From contig NZ_JARJHT010000002.1 of the NCBI RefSeq assembly GCF_029269745.1, forward strand, positions 1,116,001 to 1,180,000: 64,000 bases of DNA, written 5' to 3'. The position numbers and the translations under genes are program-made. Below the pieces are notes generated by a model. The model had not been told where the DNA came from. It made no database searches and worked only from the letters and a program-made list of their open reading frames with translations. Position 1 is the first letter of the stretch; every line of letters begins with the position of its first letter. Origin of the DNA: Polluticoccus soli. GTDB taxonomy: Bacteria > Bacteroidota > Bacteroidia > Chitinophagales > Chitinophagaceae. Below are positions 36,747 through 45,223 of this stretch, in pieces.

Positions 36747-38201
36747 CTAAAATACAACTTTGGCAAAGCAAATCTGCTTTCTGCGTAAGCAAGGCACTAC
36801 AGTTTCCCTTGCCGCGATCTGTTTGCCCGAACGGGGTAACCAATCCGGGTCATCCGACTTACCTGCAGCCAGCGAACGCATTGTTGCTTTGCCAGTGGGA
36901 TCTATCGTTGCAAGTTGTATGCGAGACCTGCTGGAATTAAAGTCGTTAAATAAAAATCCAAGCATGCCTCCTGAATTGACCAGGTTGAAAGAGGAAAAAA
37001 TCCCCCCGTCTTCCTGTGAATACTGATCTTTCCTAATGAATGTATGCCATTCCCTTACCCCCTCTGAGTTGTACGACGTTACAAGTATATCCTGGTAGTG
37101 ATATTCGCGAATAGACGCCGATAGAGATGGATAATACCAGCTATAGTAACCATATCCGGGGCCTCCTCCATTCCTGGTAGTGACAAAGTAGTCTTCAGCT
37201 ATGAAAACAAAACCGCCATCATTTTTTACAATGATGTTTTTTACGAAGAAATCATTGAATGCTTTTTTGGTGTTTCTTTCGCCCGTAGCATTGCGAAGAC
37301 GCTCATCAAAAACAATGTCCTTCCTATTTTGAAATGTCCTGCTGGCCAGATCGTAATAAGTATACAGCACCCCTTCGTAGTTCCCATTCCTTTTTTCAGA
37401 ATAGAACCCGCCTACATATATTCTGCTTTTGCTGTTGTCCATTTTCATGTATGTACCAGCTGCAAATTTGCCATTTAGCGGCAACTCATTTACCTGGAAT
37501 TCATTAGTATTTTCTACAGGAACAGATAAAAGCCATAATTGATCAGCGAAGTTGCGGCTACCAACAGGTGTATATACGGGCAGATGGAAAGAACCATCAT
37601 TCGCAGCTATCCCTTCGCCGTTAGCTATCTCGTTATCGGCATGGAAACTAGTGGAAACAGTTTTCTCAACATCCAGACCCGAAGTAAGCCACCTACCATT
37701 GAAGGTCAATGTGCTTCCTTTTATCACTGATGAGTAAACAATGATGTGTTGCTTATCTTCAGATACGGAAGAAGAAAAATACTCCCGGTTGGGACCAAAG
37801 AAACCAGTCTTTACAGAATCAAGCGCTAGGGGTCCTACTTTTAGCATTCCCGCCTGATCTAGCAATGCCGCATATTGTACAACCATGTTCCGTTCTATGG
37901 ACTGGTACAACACAATTAATTTATCAGGATAAGACACGAATCGCGTTTCATATATCTTTTTCGGAAAAAAGTCGAGAATCACAGTTGCCTGTCTTTCCAT
38001 TTTTTCATTGAAGGCATCAAGATAAAAACCCTCTGCAGAACCGCGGTATGTGTATAGACGATTACCTGACTTCCCTACCACAGAAAAATCACCTGTACGG
38101 AAATCGAACTTCTCGGACGGAGAATAAAATACCTCCTGTGATCTTGCTCTACCGATCATCCCACATATCACCACCAACAGAAACAATACCTTAACATTCA
38201 T
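36747..38201 (-). CDS. secreted hypothetical protein
   Basis: This 484-residue protein has a signal peptide (residues 1-21) and a mature region of many beta strands with repeated YVGGFYSEK and GGFVFIAEDYF-like blocks, suggesting a beta-propeller. I recognise similar Chitinophagaceae proteins by the end motif ETVVPCLRRKQICFAKVVF, but the family has no known function. It is upstream of the DUF6427 gene and likely cotranscribed with it. Confidence 0.7.
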   Translation of the reverse strand: MNVKVLFLLVVICGMIGRARSQEVFYSPSEKFDFRTGDFSVVGKSGNRLYTYRGSAEGFYLDAFNEKMERQATVILDFFPKKIYETRFVSYPDKLIVLYQSIERNMVVQYAALLDQAGMLKVGPLALDSVKTGFFGPNREYFSSSVSEDKQHIIVYSSVIKGSTLTFNGRWLTSGLDVEKTVSTSFHADNEIANGEGIAANDGSFHLPVYTPVGSRNFADQLWLLSVPVENTNEFQVNELPLNGKFAAGTYMKMDNSKSRIYVGGFYSEKRNGNYEGVLYTYYDLASRTFQNRKDIVFDERLRNATGERNTKKAFNDFFVKNIIVKNDGGFVFIAEDYFVTTRNGGGPGYGYYSWYYPSLSASIREYHYQDILVTSYNSEGVREWHTFIRKDQYSQEDGGIFSSFNLVNSGGMLGFLFNDFNSSRSRIQLATIDPTGKATMRSLAAGKSDDPDWLPRSGKQIAARETVVPCLRRKQICFAKVVF

Positions 38202-38230
38202 CTCAAATAGTTTTCCGGGATAAAACTTAA

Positions 38231-38479
38231 TTATTTAGTTCCAGAGCTTGAATCAGCAGACATTACAGCCTGAACAATTGAATCGGCCTTAGCTTTCACT
38301 TCTATAGACATTCTCCTGTCAAGGTCTTCCATAGCAAGCGCATTGATCTCTTCCATTTTTATTGCGACCAGGGAATCAACCTTAGCATCAATGCGACTTT
38401 GTGTTATGGCTTGTTTCTTGGCTTTGCAAGCACCAAGACTCACAATAGCGGCGAGTAAAAAGACAGCCGTTTTGTTCAT
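38231..38479 (-). CDS. small coiled-coil lipoprotein
   Basis: This 82-residue protein has a lipoprotein signal (lipobox SLGAC, Cys near 18) followed by a long charged helix (residues 20-75), likely a coiled coil. This shape resembles small outer-membrane lipoproteins that link the membrane to peptidoglycan, such as Lpp, but there is no sequence match to support that function. It lies 29 bases before the secreted hypothetical gene on the same strand. Confidence 0.6.
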   Translation of the reverse strand: MNKTAVFLLAAIVSLGACKAKKQAITQSRIDAKVDSLVAIKMEEINALAMEDLDRRMSIEVKAKADSIVQAVMSADSSSGTK

Positions 38480-38577
38480 AGATATCCGTTTAGCGGGTAA
38501 ATTTATTACAATAGTGCTGACTTTGCAGTTTTCTGCGCCGCCATAGGTTATTTTACCATTTCTTTTAATTTTTTTTA

Positions 38578-38585
38578 TAGGTTTG
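38578..38585 (+). promoter_or_regulatory. -7 promoter box of the DUF4294 gene
   Basis: TAGGTTTG matches TAnnTTTG, 41 bases before the ATG at 38627. It lies within a small imperfect inverted repeat (AGGT/ACCT). Confidence 0.35.
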
Positions 38586-38626
38586 AATACCTGTATTGTG
38601 AGGAAAAAGTAGGAAATTTACATAGT

Positions 38627-39283
38627 ATGACCTGCAAGTATTTCAAGAGTCTGTTGTTTGTGTTGGCGATGCTTCTTGCAGGGCGTTCTTTTGCCCAGCC
38701 ATCAGGAAACGACAGCATATTATTAGGCGGCATTGTAGTCGGAACCGACACGTTCGCCATGGCATTTCTGCCCGATGTCACTATTACAGACAAGCTTCCT
38801 AAAAAGCTTGCCAGACAGCGCGTCCGTATGGATAGGCTAAAATACAATGTGACCAAGGTGTATCCTTATGCCATTGTTGCAGCCGATGTCTTAAAAGACG
38901 TAGATGTCACCTTGGCGAAGTATGATAACGACAAGGCTAAACGCAAAGAATATCTTAAATCCCTTGAACGGGAATTGAACAGCCGTTTTAAAGGCGAATT
39001 GGAAAACCTCACCATTACACAAGGTCAAATTCTTGTTAAATTGATCAATCGCCAAACGGGTAAAAACTGTTTCAGCATCATTCGTGAGCTCAAGGGAGGT
39101 TTCTCTGCCGTTGTTTGGCAATCTGTTGCACTACTATTCAGTAACAACCTGAAACGCGAGTACGACCCGGTTGACCGCGACAGGGAAATAGAATATGTTG
39201 TTGCCGAGCTGGAAGCAAACAATTATTACAACTGGAGATACCAGCGCCAGCAGGCCATGCGCATGCAGTCCGGAAGATATTAA
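38627..39283 (+). CDS. DUF4294 protein, exported
   Basis: This 218-residue protein has a signal peptide (residues 1-23) and the DUF4294 domain, common in Bacteroidota. The blocks YNVTKVYPYAIVAADVLKDV (near 67-86), YLKSLERELNSRFKGELENL and TITQGQILVKLINRQTGKNC (near 125-144) are typical. Its function is unknown; it should act in the periplasm. The next gene, bshB1, has its own promoter at 39288. Confidence 0.85.
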   Translation: MTCKYFKSLLFVLAMLLAGRSFAQPSGNDSILLGGIVVGTDTFAMAFLPDVTITDKLPKKLARQRVRMDRLKYNVTKVYPYAIVAADVLKDVDVTLAKYDNDKAKRKEYLKSLERELNSRFKGELENLTITQGQILVKLINRQTGKNCFSIIRELKGGFSAVVWQSVALLFSNNLKREYDPVDRDREIEYVVAELEANNYYNWRYQRQQAMRMQSGRY

Positions 39284-39287
39284 TATG

Positions 39288-39295
39288 TATCTTTG
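39288..39295 (+). promoter_or_regulatory. -7 promoter box of bshB1
   Basis: TATCTTTG matches TAnnTTTG, starting five bases after the DUF4294 stop and ending nine bases before the bshB1 ATG at 39305. Confidence 0.55.
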
Positions 39296-39304
39296 CGGCC
39301 TGCT

Positions 39305-40039
39305 ATGCAAAAACTGCACATTCTCGCGATAGCCGCGCATCCTGACGATATTGAATTGAGCGCTGCTGGGACACTTACTAAGCACGCAAAACTCGGCCAA
39401 AAAGTAGGTATTCTCGACCTTACACAGGGAGAACTGGGGACACGTGGTTCCGGGCCATTGCGGTTGCAAGAGGCAGCCGCCGCGGCCGAGGTGATGGGTA
39501 TGGCAGTACGCGAAAACGCCAGCATGGCTGATGGATTCTTCCAAAACGACAAAGAACACCAATTAAAGCTGATACAATATATCAGGAAGTATCAACCGGA
39601 TATAGTTATAGCGAATGCCCTCGAAGACCGCCATCCGGACCATGGCAAAGGAGGTAGATTGATAGCAGACGCCTGCTTTTTCGCCGGGTTAAGAAAGATC
39701 GAGACTAGCCTGGATGGTGTTGCACAGGAAGCATGGCGCCCCAAGCGAATATTCCACATGATCCAGGATCGCTTCCTCGAACCCACTATCATTGTTGATA
39801 TTTCAGACAGCTTTGAGCAGAAAATGGAGGCCATAAAATGCTATAAAAGCCAGTTTCACGACCCTAATTCTAATGAACCGCTGACCTATATTGCCAGCCA
39901 GGATTTCCTGGAAAACATACGCTACAGGGCTTCCTTGCTGGGAAAACGCATCGGAGTGAGGTATGGCGAAGGGTTTATATGCGAAAACACGCCCGGGATA
40001 GCAGATCTGGACAAGCTTTTGCTTCCGCAAATGGCTTAA
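39305..40039 (+). CDS. bshB1: bacillithiol biosynthesis deacetylase BshB1
   Basis: This 244-residue enzyme belongs to the PIG-L/LmbE family of zinc-dependent deacetylases. It removes the acetyl group from GlcNAc-malate in the synthesis of bacillithiol, the low-molecular-weight thiol of many Firmicutes and Bacteroidota. The zinc site is AAHPDDIELSAAGTL (near 11, HPDD) with NALEDRHPDHGKG (near 102, HPDH). The block LTQGELGTRGSGPLRLQEAA and FFQNDKEHQLKLI fit the BshB1 subgroup. bshA and bshC are not in the window. Confidence 0.92.
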   Translation: MQKLHILAIAAHPDDIELSAAGTLTKHAKLGQKVGILDLTQGELGTRGSGPLRLQEAAAAAEVMGMAVRENASMADGFFQNDKEHQLKLIQYIRKYQPDIVIANALEDRHPDHGKGGRLIADACFFAGLRKIETSLDGVAQEAWRPKRIFHMIQDRFLEPTIIVDISDSFEQKMEAIKCYKSQFHDPNSNEPLTYIASQDFLENIRYRASLLGKRIGVRYGEGFICENTPGIADLDKLLLPQMA

Positions 40040-40061
40040 AACAAAAAGTTTGTAAAATATT

Positions 40062-40091
40062 TTGTCATTAGATAAAAAAACTAGACCTTTG
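40062..40091 (+). promoter_or_regulatory. promoter of the rpmB-rpmG-DUF4295 operon
   Basis: TTG at 40062-40064 and the near-consensus GACCTTTG at 40084-40091 are spaced 19 bases apart. The following GCAGTCCTTAAAAA copies the start of the rpsT transcript. Confidence 0.65.
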
Positions 40092-40113
40092 CAGTCCTTA
40101 AAAAATTATAAGC

Positions 40114-40350
40114 ATGGCACGCGTTTGTCAGGTAACAGGCAAAAAACCCATTACAGGTCATAAAGTATCATTCTCTAACAAGAAAGCAAAACGTCGTTTT
40201 CTGCCCAACCTGCAGACTAAGCGTTTTTACCTGGTTGAGGAAGACCGTTGGGTGACTCTTAAATTAGCAGCAGATGCAATCCGTACCATCAACAAGAATG
40301 GTCTGTACTCTGTAGTAAAAGAACTTCGCGCACAAGGCGAAAAAATCTAA
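40114..40350 (+). CDS. rpmB: 50S ribosomal protein L28
   Basis: This 78-residue protein matches L28: MARVCQVTGKKPITGHKVSF at the start and KRRFLPNLQTKRFYLVEEDR near 29. It is part of the large subunit near the E site. It opens a three-gene operon with rpmG (32 bases downstream) and a DUF4295 gene. Confidence 0.96.
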   Translation: MARVCQVTGKKPITGHKVSFSNKKAKRRFLPNLQTKRFYLVEEDRWVTLKLAADAIRTINKNGLYSVVKELRAQGEKI

Positions 40351-40382
40351 TTTTAATTAAGAAAGCATAAAAGAATTATACG

Positions 40383-40565
40383 ATGGCTAAAAAAGGAAAC
40401 CGCGTTCAGGTAATTTTAGAGTGCACCGAGCATAAAAACAGCGGTCTGCCCGGCACCAGCCGTTACATTACCAATAAGAACAAAAAGAACACTCCTGAGC
40501 GTATAGAGTTGAAGAAATACAACCCTATCATGAAGAAGGTGACAGTTCACAAAGAAATTAAATAA
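40383..40565 (+). CDS. rpmG: 50S ribosomal protein L33
   Basis: This 60-residue protein matches L33: [19 protein letters not shown] and [20 protein letters not shown]. Only one of the Cys of the zinc-binding form remains (LECTEH), so it is the zinc-free type. It lies between rpmB and the DUF4295 gene. Confidence 0.95.
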   Translation: MAKKGNRVQVILECTEHKNSGLPGTSRYITNKNKKNTPERIELKKYNPIMKKVTVHKEIK

Positions 40566-40589
40566 TTTATTTTTAAAATATTCTGAGTC

Positions 40590-40757
40590 ATGGCAAAAGC
40601 AGCTAAAACCGCGATCAAGAAAGATCCAAAGCTTGCAGCGGAAGCTAAAAACTATACTAAAGTTATTAAAGCTGTACGCAGCCCTAAATCTGGCGCTTAC
40701 ACTTTTAAAGAAGTAATCGTTCACAAAGAGAAAGTGAAGGATTTCTTAGCAAAATAA
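40590..40757 (+). CDS. DUF4295 protein
   Basis: This small gene encodes 55 residues. It starts MAKAAKTAIKKDPKLAAEAK and ends with EVIVHKEKVKDFLAK; it is very basic. It matches the DUF4295 family, which is encoded right after rpmB and rpmG in most Bacteroidota and is probably a ribosome-associated protein, though its role is not shown. It starts 24 bases after the rpmG stop and is followed by a terminator. Confidence 0.85.
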   Translation: MAKAAKTAIKKDPKLAAEAKNYTKVIKAVRSPKSGAYTFKEVIVHKEKVKDFLAK

Positions 40758-40811
40758 GACAGCCTCTATAGACTAAGACTATAGCCTTAGGACTTATAAA
40801 CATACTTCATC

Positions 40812-40841
40812 AAGCCATCCAACCGGGTGGCTTTTCTTTTT
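40812..40841 (+). terminator. Rho-independent terminator of the rpmB operon
   Basis: An 8-base-pair stem with one G-U pair (40813-40820 with 40825-40832) and a 4-base loop is followed by a T-rich run. Confidence 0.75.
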
Positions 40842-40924
40842 GCATTCTTTAACACAAAACATTGAGTTTCAAATAGCTTAGGCACAGTCTTTTTACCCCT
40901 TATAGCGTACAAAACTGTTGTGTT

Positions 40925-41329
40925 ATGGACAGGACAATTCATATGAGCGAAAGGAAGAAAAATGTACTTGGTGTGCTGAGTTTCATCCCGTTATTAACGT
41001 TTTTGACATTCGTAGGTTACTTTATCTACCTGTGTCAGCCGTTGATCAAGGCCAATACGTTGTTTATTGACCACGAAAGCCTGGCAACGATCATGTCAAA
41101 CCACTATCCAACACTGCTGGTACTGTCGATGCTGGCCTTCTTTACTGGTATCATCATGCTGATATACTACCTGGTGCACATTACCCGACTTACATCGATG
41201 AACTCGGGTGAAAAACTGGCCTGGATGGTATTTATGGTCACTTTCGTGGGTATCTCCTTCCCTATATTTTGGTTTAGCGAGATCCGCCACGAACCAGAAC
41301 ACCTCCCAATATATCCGGATATCGCTTAA
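40925..41329 (+). CDS. hypothetical membrane protein
   Basis: This 134-residue protein has three hydrophobic segments likely to span the membrane (about 15-37, 60-85 and 96-117). It has no signal peptide and no recognised family. The short C-terminal tail is acidic with several His and Pro. It is followed by a shared terminator and converges on the E2 gene. Confidence 0.65.
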   Translation: MDRTIHMSERKKNVLGVLSFIPLLTFLTFVGYFIYLCQPLIKANTLFIDHESLATIMSNHYPTLLVLSMLAFFTGIIMLIYYLVHITRLTSMNSGEKLAWMVFMVTFVGISFPIFWFSEIRHEPEHLPIYPDIA

Positions 41330-41345
41330 TATCCGGTCATCATAA

Positions 41346-41374
41346 AAAAAGCCCGCTCTGTGAGCGGGCTTTTT
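41346..41374. terminator. bidirectional Rho-independent terminator
   Basis: A 13-base-pair stem (41346-41358 with 41362-41374) with a 3-base loop and A/T flanks lies between the convergent stops at 41329 and 41378, and would serve both. Confidence 0.9.
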
Positions 41375-41377
41375 CTT

Positions 41378-43060
41378 TTATACCAACATTGTAACCGGGT
41401 TTTCCAGGTGCGCTTTAAGCGTCTGGAGGAAGCGGGAACCAACGGCCCCGTCTACTACCCTATGATCACAGCTTAGTGTTAATTTAAGCAGTTGCCTTAC
41501 TACCACCTGGCCATTCTCTACCACTGGTGTAGGTGCGATCTTACCCACAGCCAGGATACAGGCATCCGGCGGGTTGATGATGGCTGTAAACTCATCTATA
41601 TCCATCATACCCAGGTTGGAGATGGTAAAGGTATTACCGGTAAATTCCTGGGGTTGCAGTTTCTTATTACGGGCCTTGTCTATCAGGACATTAGCCTCAT
41701 CCGATATCTGCGACAGCGACTTCTGATCTGCGAATTTGATAACCGGTACTATCAGGCCTTCATCTACCGCCACTGCAGTACCGATATGGATGTGCTGGTT
41801 GGTGCGGATGAAATCACCCATCCATGAGCTGTTCACTTCAGGATGCTTGCGCAGCGACATTGCCACCGCCTTGATGATCAGGTCGTTGAAAGACACTTTA
41901 ACCGGCGATACATCATTGATGTGCTTGCGGGCCTTGATCGCATTGTCCATGGTAATGGTCATGCGGAGGTAGAAATGCGGCGCGCTGAACTTGCTCTCGG
42001 CGAGACGCTGGGCAATAACCCTGCGCATCTGGCTGAGTGGCTTGTCAGTATGACCTTCCTGGCCGATAGGTGCGAATTGAGGCACCTGACCTTGCTGTGG
42101 CTGCTGAGTTGTTGTCGTTTGTTGTCCTTTTTGAGCTTGCTGCGGCTGGAAGTTGTCGACATCGCGTTTGATGATACGGCCGTTGTCGCCGCTACCTCTT
42201 ACCTGCGATATATCGATTCCTTTATCCTGCGCCAGTTTCTTAGCAAGCGGAGACGCTTTTACGCGGCCACCATCGCCTGAAGACTGTTGCTGCTGTTGCG
42301 CTTGTTGTTGCTGAGCAGGTGCAGGCTGGCTTTGCTGTTGTTGCTGAGCCGGAGCTTGCTGCTGAGTTTGTCCGCCACCCTGAGCTGGCGGTGCTTCATT
42401 CAAATATGGTTGGATGTCTGTGCCTTCTTTACCTACGATGGCGATAATACCATTTACCGGTACGCCTTGACCTTCTTCTACGCCCAGGTACAACAGGGTA
42501 CCATCGGCATAAGGCATTACTTCCATGGTTGCCTTGTCGGTTTCCACATCGGCCAGTACATCGTCGCTTTTTACTTTATCGCCTACTTTCTTGTGCCATG
42601 CTACGATCTTACCTTCTTTCATGGTATCGCTCAGCAGTGGCATACGAACTACCGTAGCGTCGCCTGGCTTAGGCGCTGGGGCTGCTGCTTGCTGTTGCTG
42701 AGGTTGCTGCTGCGCAGGCTGTTGTTGTGCCTGTTGTTGAGGAGCTTCCTGTTTGGGCTGCTGACCACCATTTCCGCCGCCGTTACCTTTTTCAGCATCC
42801 AGTATCGACTGGAAGTCCTCGCCTTCTTTACCTATTATAGCTATGATACCGTTCACCGGTACGCCTTGTCCTTCTTTTACACCCAGGTACAGCAGTGTGC
42901 CGTCCACATAAGGCATAACCTCCATGGTCGCCTTATCGGTCTCTACATCTGCCAATACATCGTCACTCTTTACCTTGTCGCCAACTTTTTTATGCCAAGC
43001 CGCAATCACACCCTCTTTCATCGTATCACTCAATAACGGCATTCTAATCGCTTCGGCCAT
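41378..43060 (-). CDS. dihydrolipoyl acetyltransferase (E2) of the pyruvate dehydrogenase complex
   Basis: This 560-residue enzyme is the core of the pyruvate dehydrogenase complex and passes acetyl groups from E1 to CoA. It has two nearly identical lipoyl domains (residues 1-80 and about 138-217), each with the lipoylated Lys in DVETDKATMEV. A subunit-binding domain lies near 265-300 (VKASPLAKKLAQDKGIDISQ). The catalytic domain (335-560) ends with LSCDHRVVDGAVG, the active-site His-Asp pair. The linkers are glutamine-rich rather than Ala-Pro-rich. E1 and E3 are not adjacent. A 2-oxoglutarate or branched-chain role cannot be excluded but the double lipoyl layout favours pyruvate. Confidence 0.9.
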   Translation of the reverse strand: MAEAIRMPLLSDTMKEGVIAAWHKKVGDKVKSDDVLADVETDKATMEVMPYVDGTLLYLGVKEGQGVPVNGIIAIIGKEGEDFQSILDAEKGNGGGNGGQQPKQEAPQQQAQQQPAQQQPQQQQAAAPAPKPGDATVVRMPLLSDTMKEGKIVAWHKKVGDKVKSDDVLADVETDKATMEVMPYADGTLLYLGVEEGQGVPVNGIIAIVGKEGTDIQPYLNEAPPAQGGGQTQQQAPAQQQQQSQPAPAQQQQAQQQQQSSGDGGRVKASPLAKKLAQDKGIDISQVRGSGDNGRIIKRDVDNFQPQQAQKGQQTTTTQQPQQGQVPQFAPIGQEGHTDKPLSQMRRVIAQRLAESKFSAPHFYLRMTITMDNAIKARKHINDVSPVKVSFNDLIIKAVAMSLRKHPEVNSSWMGDFIRTNQHIHIGTAVAVDEGLIVPVIKFADQKSLSQISDEANVLIDKARNKKLQPQEFTGNTFTISNLGMMDIDEFTAIINPPDACILAVGKIAPTPVVENGQVVVRQLLKLTLSCDHRVVDGAVGSRFLQTLKAHLENPVTMLV

Positions 43061-43090
43061 AAGTCTTGAATCTATTTTTTAATAACGGCC

Positions 43091-43098
43091 CAAAAGTA
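43091..43098 (-). promoter_or_regulatory. -7 promoter box of the E2 gene
   Basis: Minus-strand TACTTTTG matches TAnnTTTG, about 30 bases before the E2 ATG at 43060. Confidence 0.5.
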
Positions 43099-43142
43099 AG
43101 TCTTTTGGTTGATTTGTTTTAGTAGTTAAACGCACCCTTTCC

Positions 43143-45161
43143 TTAATACTCTATCTGCAATCCCATCGCATCCCTCAGCCTGCCCAGGTCGGGGTTCTTG
43201 GCTATCATGGCTTCCATGATCTCGGGCTTGCTGAGTACTATCTTCTGCTCGATCGCCACCATCGACTGGTCTTCCCTCACTTCTGTCACCACGCGGACAA
43301 CCGGGTTACCAGTCTCGGCGCGATAGAAGTCGATCAGCACATTTCGCTGGTCTTTAGCGTACTCCTCGCTGAAGTTGGTGGGAGCTATTACCCTTACTTC
43401 ATCGGCGCCTACCACTTCAACTTTCATAGACGAGAACTGGGCATGATACATGGACCTGTTGGCATCCTTCAGCTTTTGGGTGAACAGCCTGAATATTTCT
43501 TCGCCCAGCTCCTGGGTCAGCTCTTTCTTCTCTACCTGCGGACCGCTGCTATGATCGAGGTTGTCCAGGTCCATCAGGCCCTTGGAAATACGGCGGGCCG
43601 GATTGTTGCCGGTTGTTGCCGTTTTGGGTACTGGTGGCGGAGTATAGGATGCAGCTGCCGGTTGCGGGTTTGTTACAGGCTGTGGGACCGGTGCCGCCGG
43701 AACTGGCTGTGGTTGCAGGTTTGGAGCGGAATTTATTACGTTTTGTTCATTAATCGATGTCTTTCCAATGGCATTCACGAGCTCGCTAGCGCTCGGTTGT
43801 TCCTGAATTTGCGAGTGTTGTCCGTTAACCCCCTGTCCCCCTGAAGGGGCGACCATCGATGGGGCTGCAGACTGCGCCTGCATTGGCATCCCGCCCGAAT
43901 TTGTTACACTTTGTCGTCGAATTTCAGGTTCCTGAACTTTGGTTACAGGTGGTGGTGCCGGTTGGTAGGCAGGCGGCGGGGTTACCGGGGCCTGCGGCAT
44001 TACCGGTGCAGGCGGCGCAACCGGCACGCCATCTACACCGTCAGAGTTTTTTTTTATTTCCGTAGCCTGCAGCACATAACACAGCTTTATCAGGCACATT
44101 TCTACGTGCAGGCGTTTGTTGTTAGCATTCTTATAGCTCAGCGCGCTGTCGTTCACCACGTTGAGGGCCGAGAGTATAAAGGCAGGCGGCGCCTGGTTGG
44201 CCTTTTCGTAATACACCGGTTTGTGATCGTTGGGCACATCCAGCAGCTTGGCCATGCGCTGGTCTTTACACAGCAGCAGGTTACGCATATGCTCTGCAAG
44301 GCCTTCCAGTATCACGTCTCCTTCAAAACCGCGCTCCAGCGTTTGGTCCAGCAGCAGCAGTGTACCGCTGATGTCCTGGCTCAGCATGTGGTCGGTCAGC
44401 TTGAAGTAGAAGTCGGCATCGAGCAGGTTCAGGTGCTCCATGGTGCCGGCATAGGTCAGCATACCGTTAGTAAAGCTCACTATCCTGTCCAGCATACTGA
44501 GGGCGTCGCGCATACAGCCTTCGCTCTTTTGCGCTATCACGTGCAGGGCGGCCTCCTGTGCTACCACGCTTTCTTTGGTGGCAATACCGTGCAGGTGGCT
44601 CACTATATCATCCGTCGTGATGCGCTTGAAGTCGAATATCTGGCAGCGGCTCAGGATGGTGGGTAATATCTTGTGTTTTTCTGTTGTGGCCAGTATGAAG
44701 ATGGCGTATGGCGGCGGTTCTTCCAGCGTCTTCAGGAAGGCGTTGAAGGCCGCGGCGCTCAGCATGTGTACCTCGTCTATGATATAGATCTTGTACTTGC
44801 CCTGCTGTGGCGCAAAGCGCACCTGGTCTATCAGGTTGCGTATATCGTCTACCGAGTTGTTACTGGCAGCATCCAGTTCAAATACGTTGAACGAGGTATT
44901 GCCTTTAAAGCTCTGGCAGGTAGTACACTGTCCGCAGGCCTCCATATCGGGCGTGGGGCTCTCGCAGTTGATGGTGCGCGCCAGGATACGGGCACAGGTG
45001 GTCTTACCCACACCACGCGGACCGCAAAACAGGTAGGCATGTGCCAGGTGCTGGTGGCGGATGGCGTTCTTCAGGGTGGTGGTAATATGCTCCTGCCCCA
45101 CAACCGTATCAAAGGTCTGTGGGCGGTATTTCCGGGCCGAAACGATGTATTGATCTGACAT
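43143..45161 (-). CDS. dnaX: DNA polymerase III subunit gamma/tau
   Basis: This 672-residue protein is the clamp-loader ATPase. It has Walker A GPRGVGKTTCARI (near 45), a zinc module with CESPTPDMEACGQCTTCQ (near 65), Walker B IIDEVHMLS (near 119) and the sensor block LATTEKHKILPTILSRC (near 150). Domain III runs to about 365. A long, Pro/Gln-rich disordered linker (about 370-540) precedes a folded C-terminal domain like that of tau, which binds the polymerase. The linker contains a segment related to the intergenic repeats found upstream of the gene. I start at the ATG at 45161; an upstream ATG at 45194 overlaps the promoter. Confidence 0.95.
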   Translation of the reverse strand: MSDQYIVSARKYRPQTFDTVVGQEHITTTLKNAIRHQHLAHAYLFCGPRGVGKTTCARILARTINCESPTPDMEACGQCTTCQSFKGNTSFNVFELDAASNNSVDDIRNLIDQVRFAPQQGKYKIYIIDEVHMLSAAAFNAFLKTLEEPPPYAIFILATTEKHKILPTILSRCQIFDFKRITTDDIVSHLHGIATKESVVAQEAALHVIAQKSEGCMRDALSMLDRIVSFTNGMLTYAGTMEHLNLLDADFYFKLTDHMLSQDISGTLLLLDQTLERGFEGDVILEGLAEHMRNLLLCKDQRMAKLLDVPNDHKPVYYEKANQAPPAFILSALNVVNDSALSYKNANNKRLHVEMCLIKLCYVLQATEIKKNSDGVDGVPVAPPAPVMPQAPVTPPPAYQPAPPPVTKVQEPEIRRQSVTNSGGMPMQAQSAAPSMVAPSGGQGVNGQHSQIQEQPSASELVNAIGKTSINEQNVINSAPNLQPQPVPAAPVPQPVTNPQPAAASYTPPPVPKTATTGNNPARRISKGLMDLDNLDHSSGPQVEKKELTQELGEEIFRLFTQKLKDANRSMYHAQFSSMKVEVVGADEVRVIAPTNFSEEYAKDQRNVLIDFYRAETGNPVVRVVTEVREDQSMVAIEQKIVLSKPEIMEAMIAKNPDLGRLRDAMGLQIEY
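43824..43854 (+). repeat. interspersed repeat copy translated in the dnaX linker
   Basis: The plus-strand sequence GTTAACCCCCTGTCCCCCTG with the following AAGGGGCGACC matches, with few differences, a repeat in the upstream intergenic region (minus strand 45423-45452). Here it lies in frame inside dnaX and codes for about ten residues of the linker (near residue 436-446). Confidence 0.65.
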
Positions 45162-45167
45162 TCCAGT

Positions 45168-45175
45168 CAAAAATA
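45168..45175 (-). promoter_or_regulatory. -7 promoter box of dnaX
   Basis: Minus-strand TATTTTTG matches TAnnTTTG and ends seven bases before the dnaX ATG at 45161, so the leader would be about three bases. Confidence 0.5.
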
Positions 45176-45223
45176 AAGATTTCCTGACCACCACAAGCGG
45201 TGGTGTTAATTGATTAACAGGGT

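Noticed and set aside
42287-43036. 249-residue plus-strand frame rich in Leu opposite the E2 gene
   Set aside because: Its Leu/Arg runs are the mirror of the Gln-rich linker codons. E2 motifs on the other strand are unmistakable.
43911-44666. 251-residue plus-strand frame opposite dnaX
   Set aside because: It overlaps the Walker and sensor motifs of DnaX in antisense and has no independent support.
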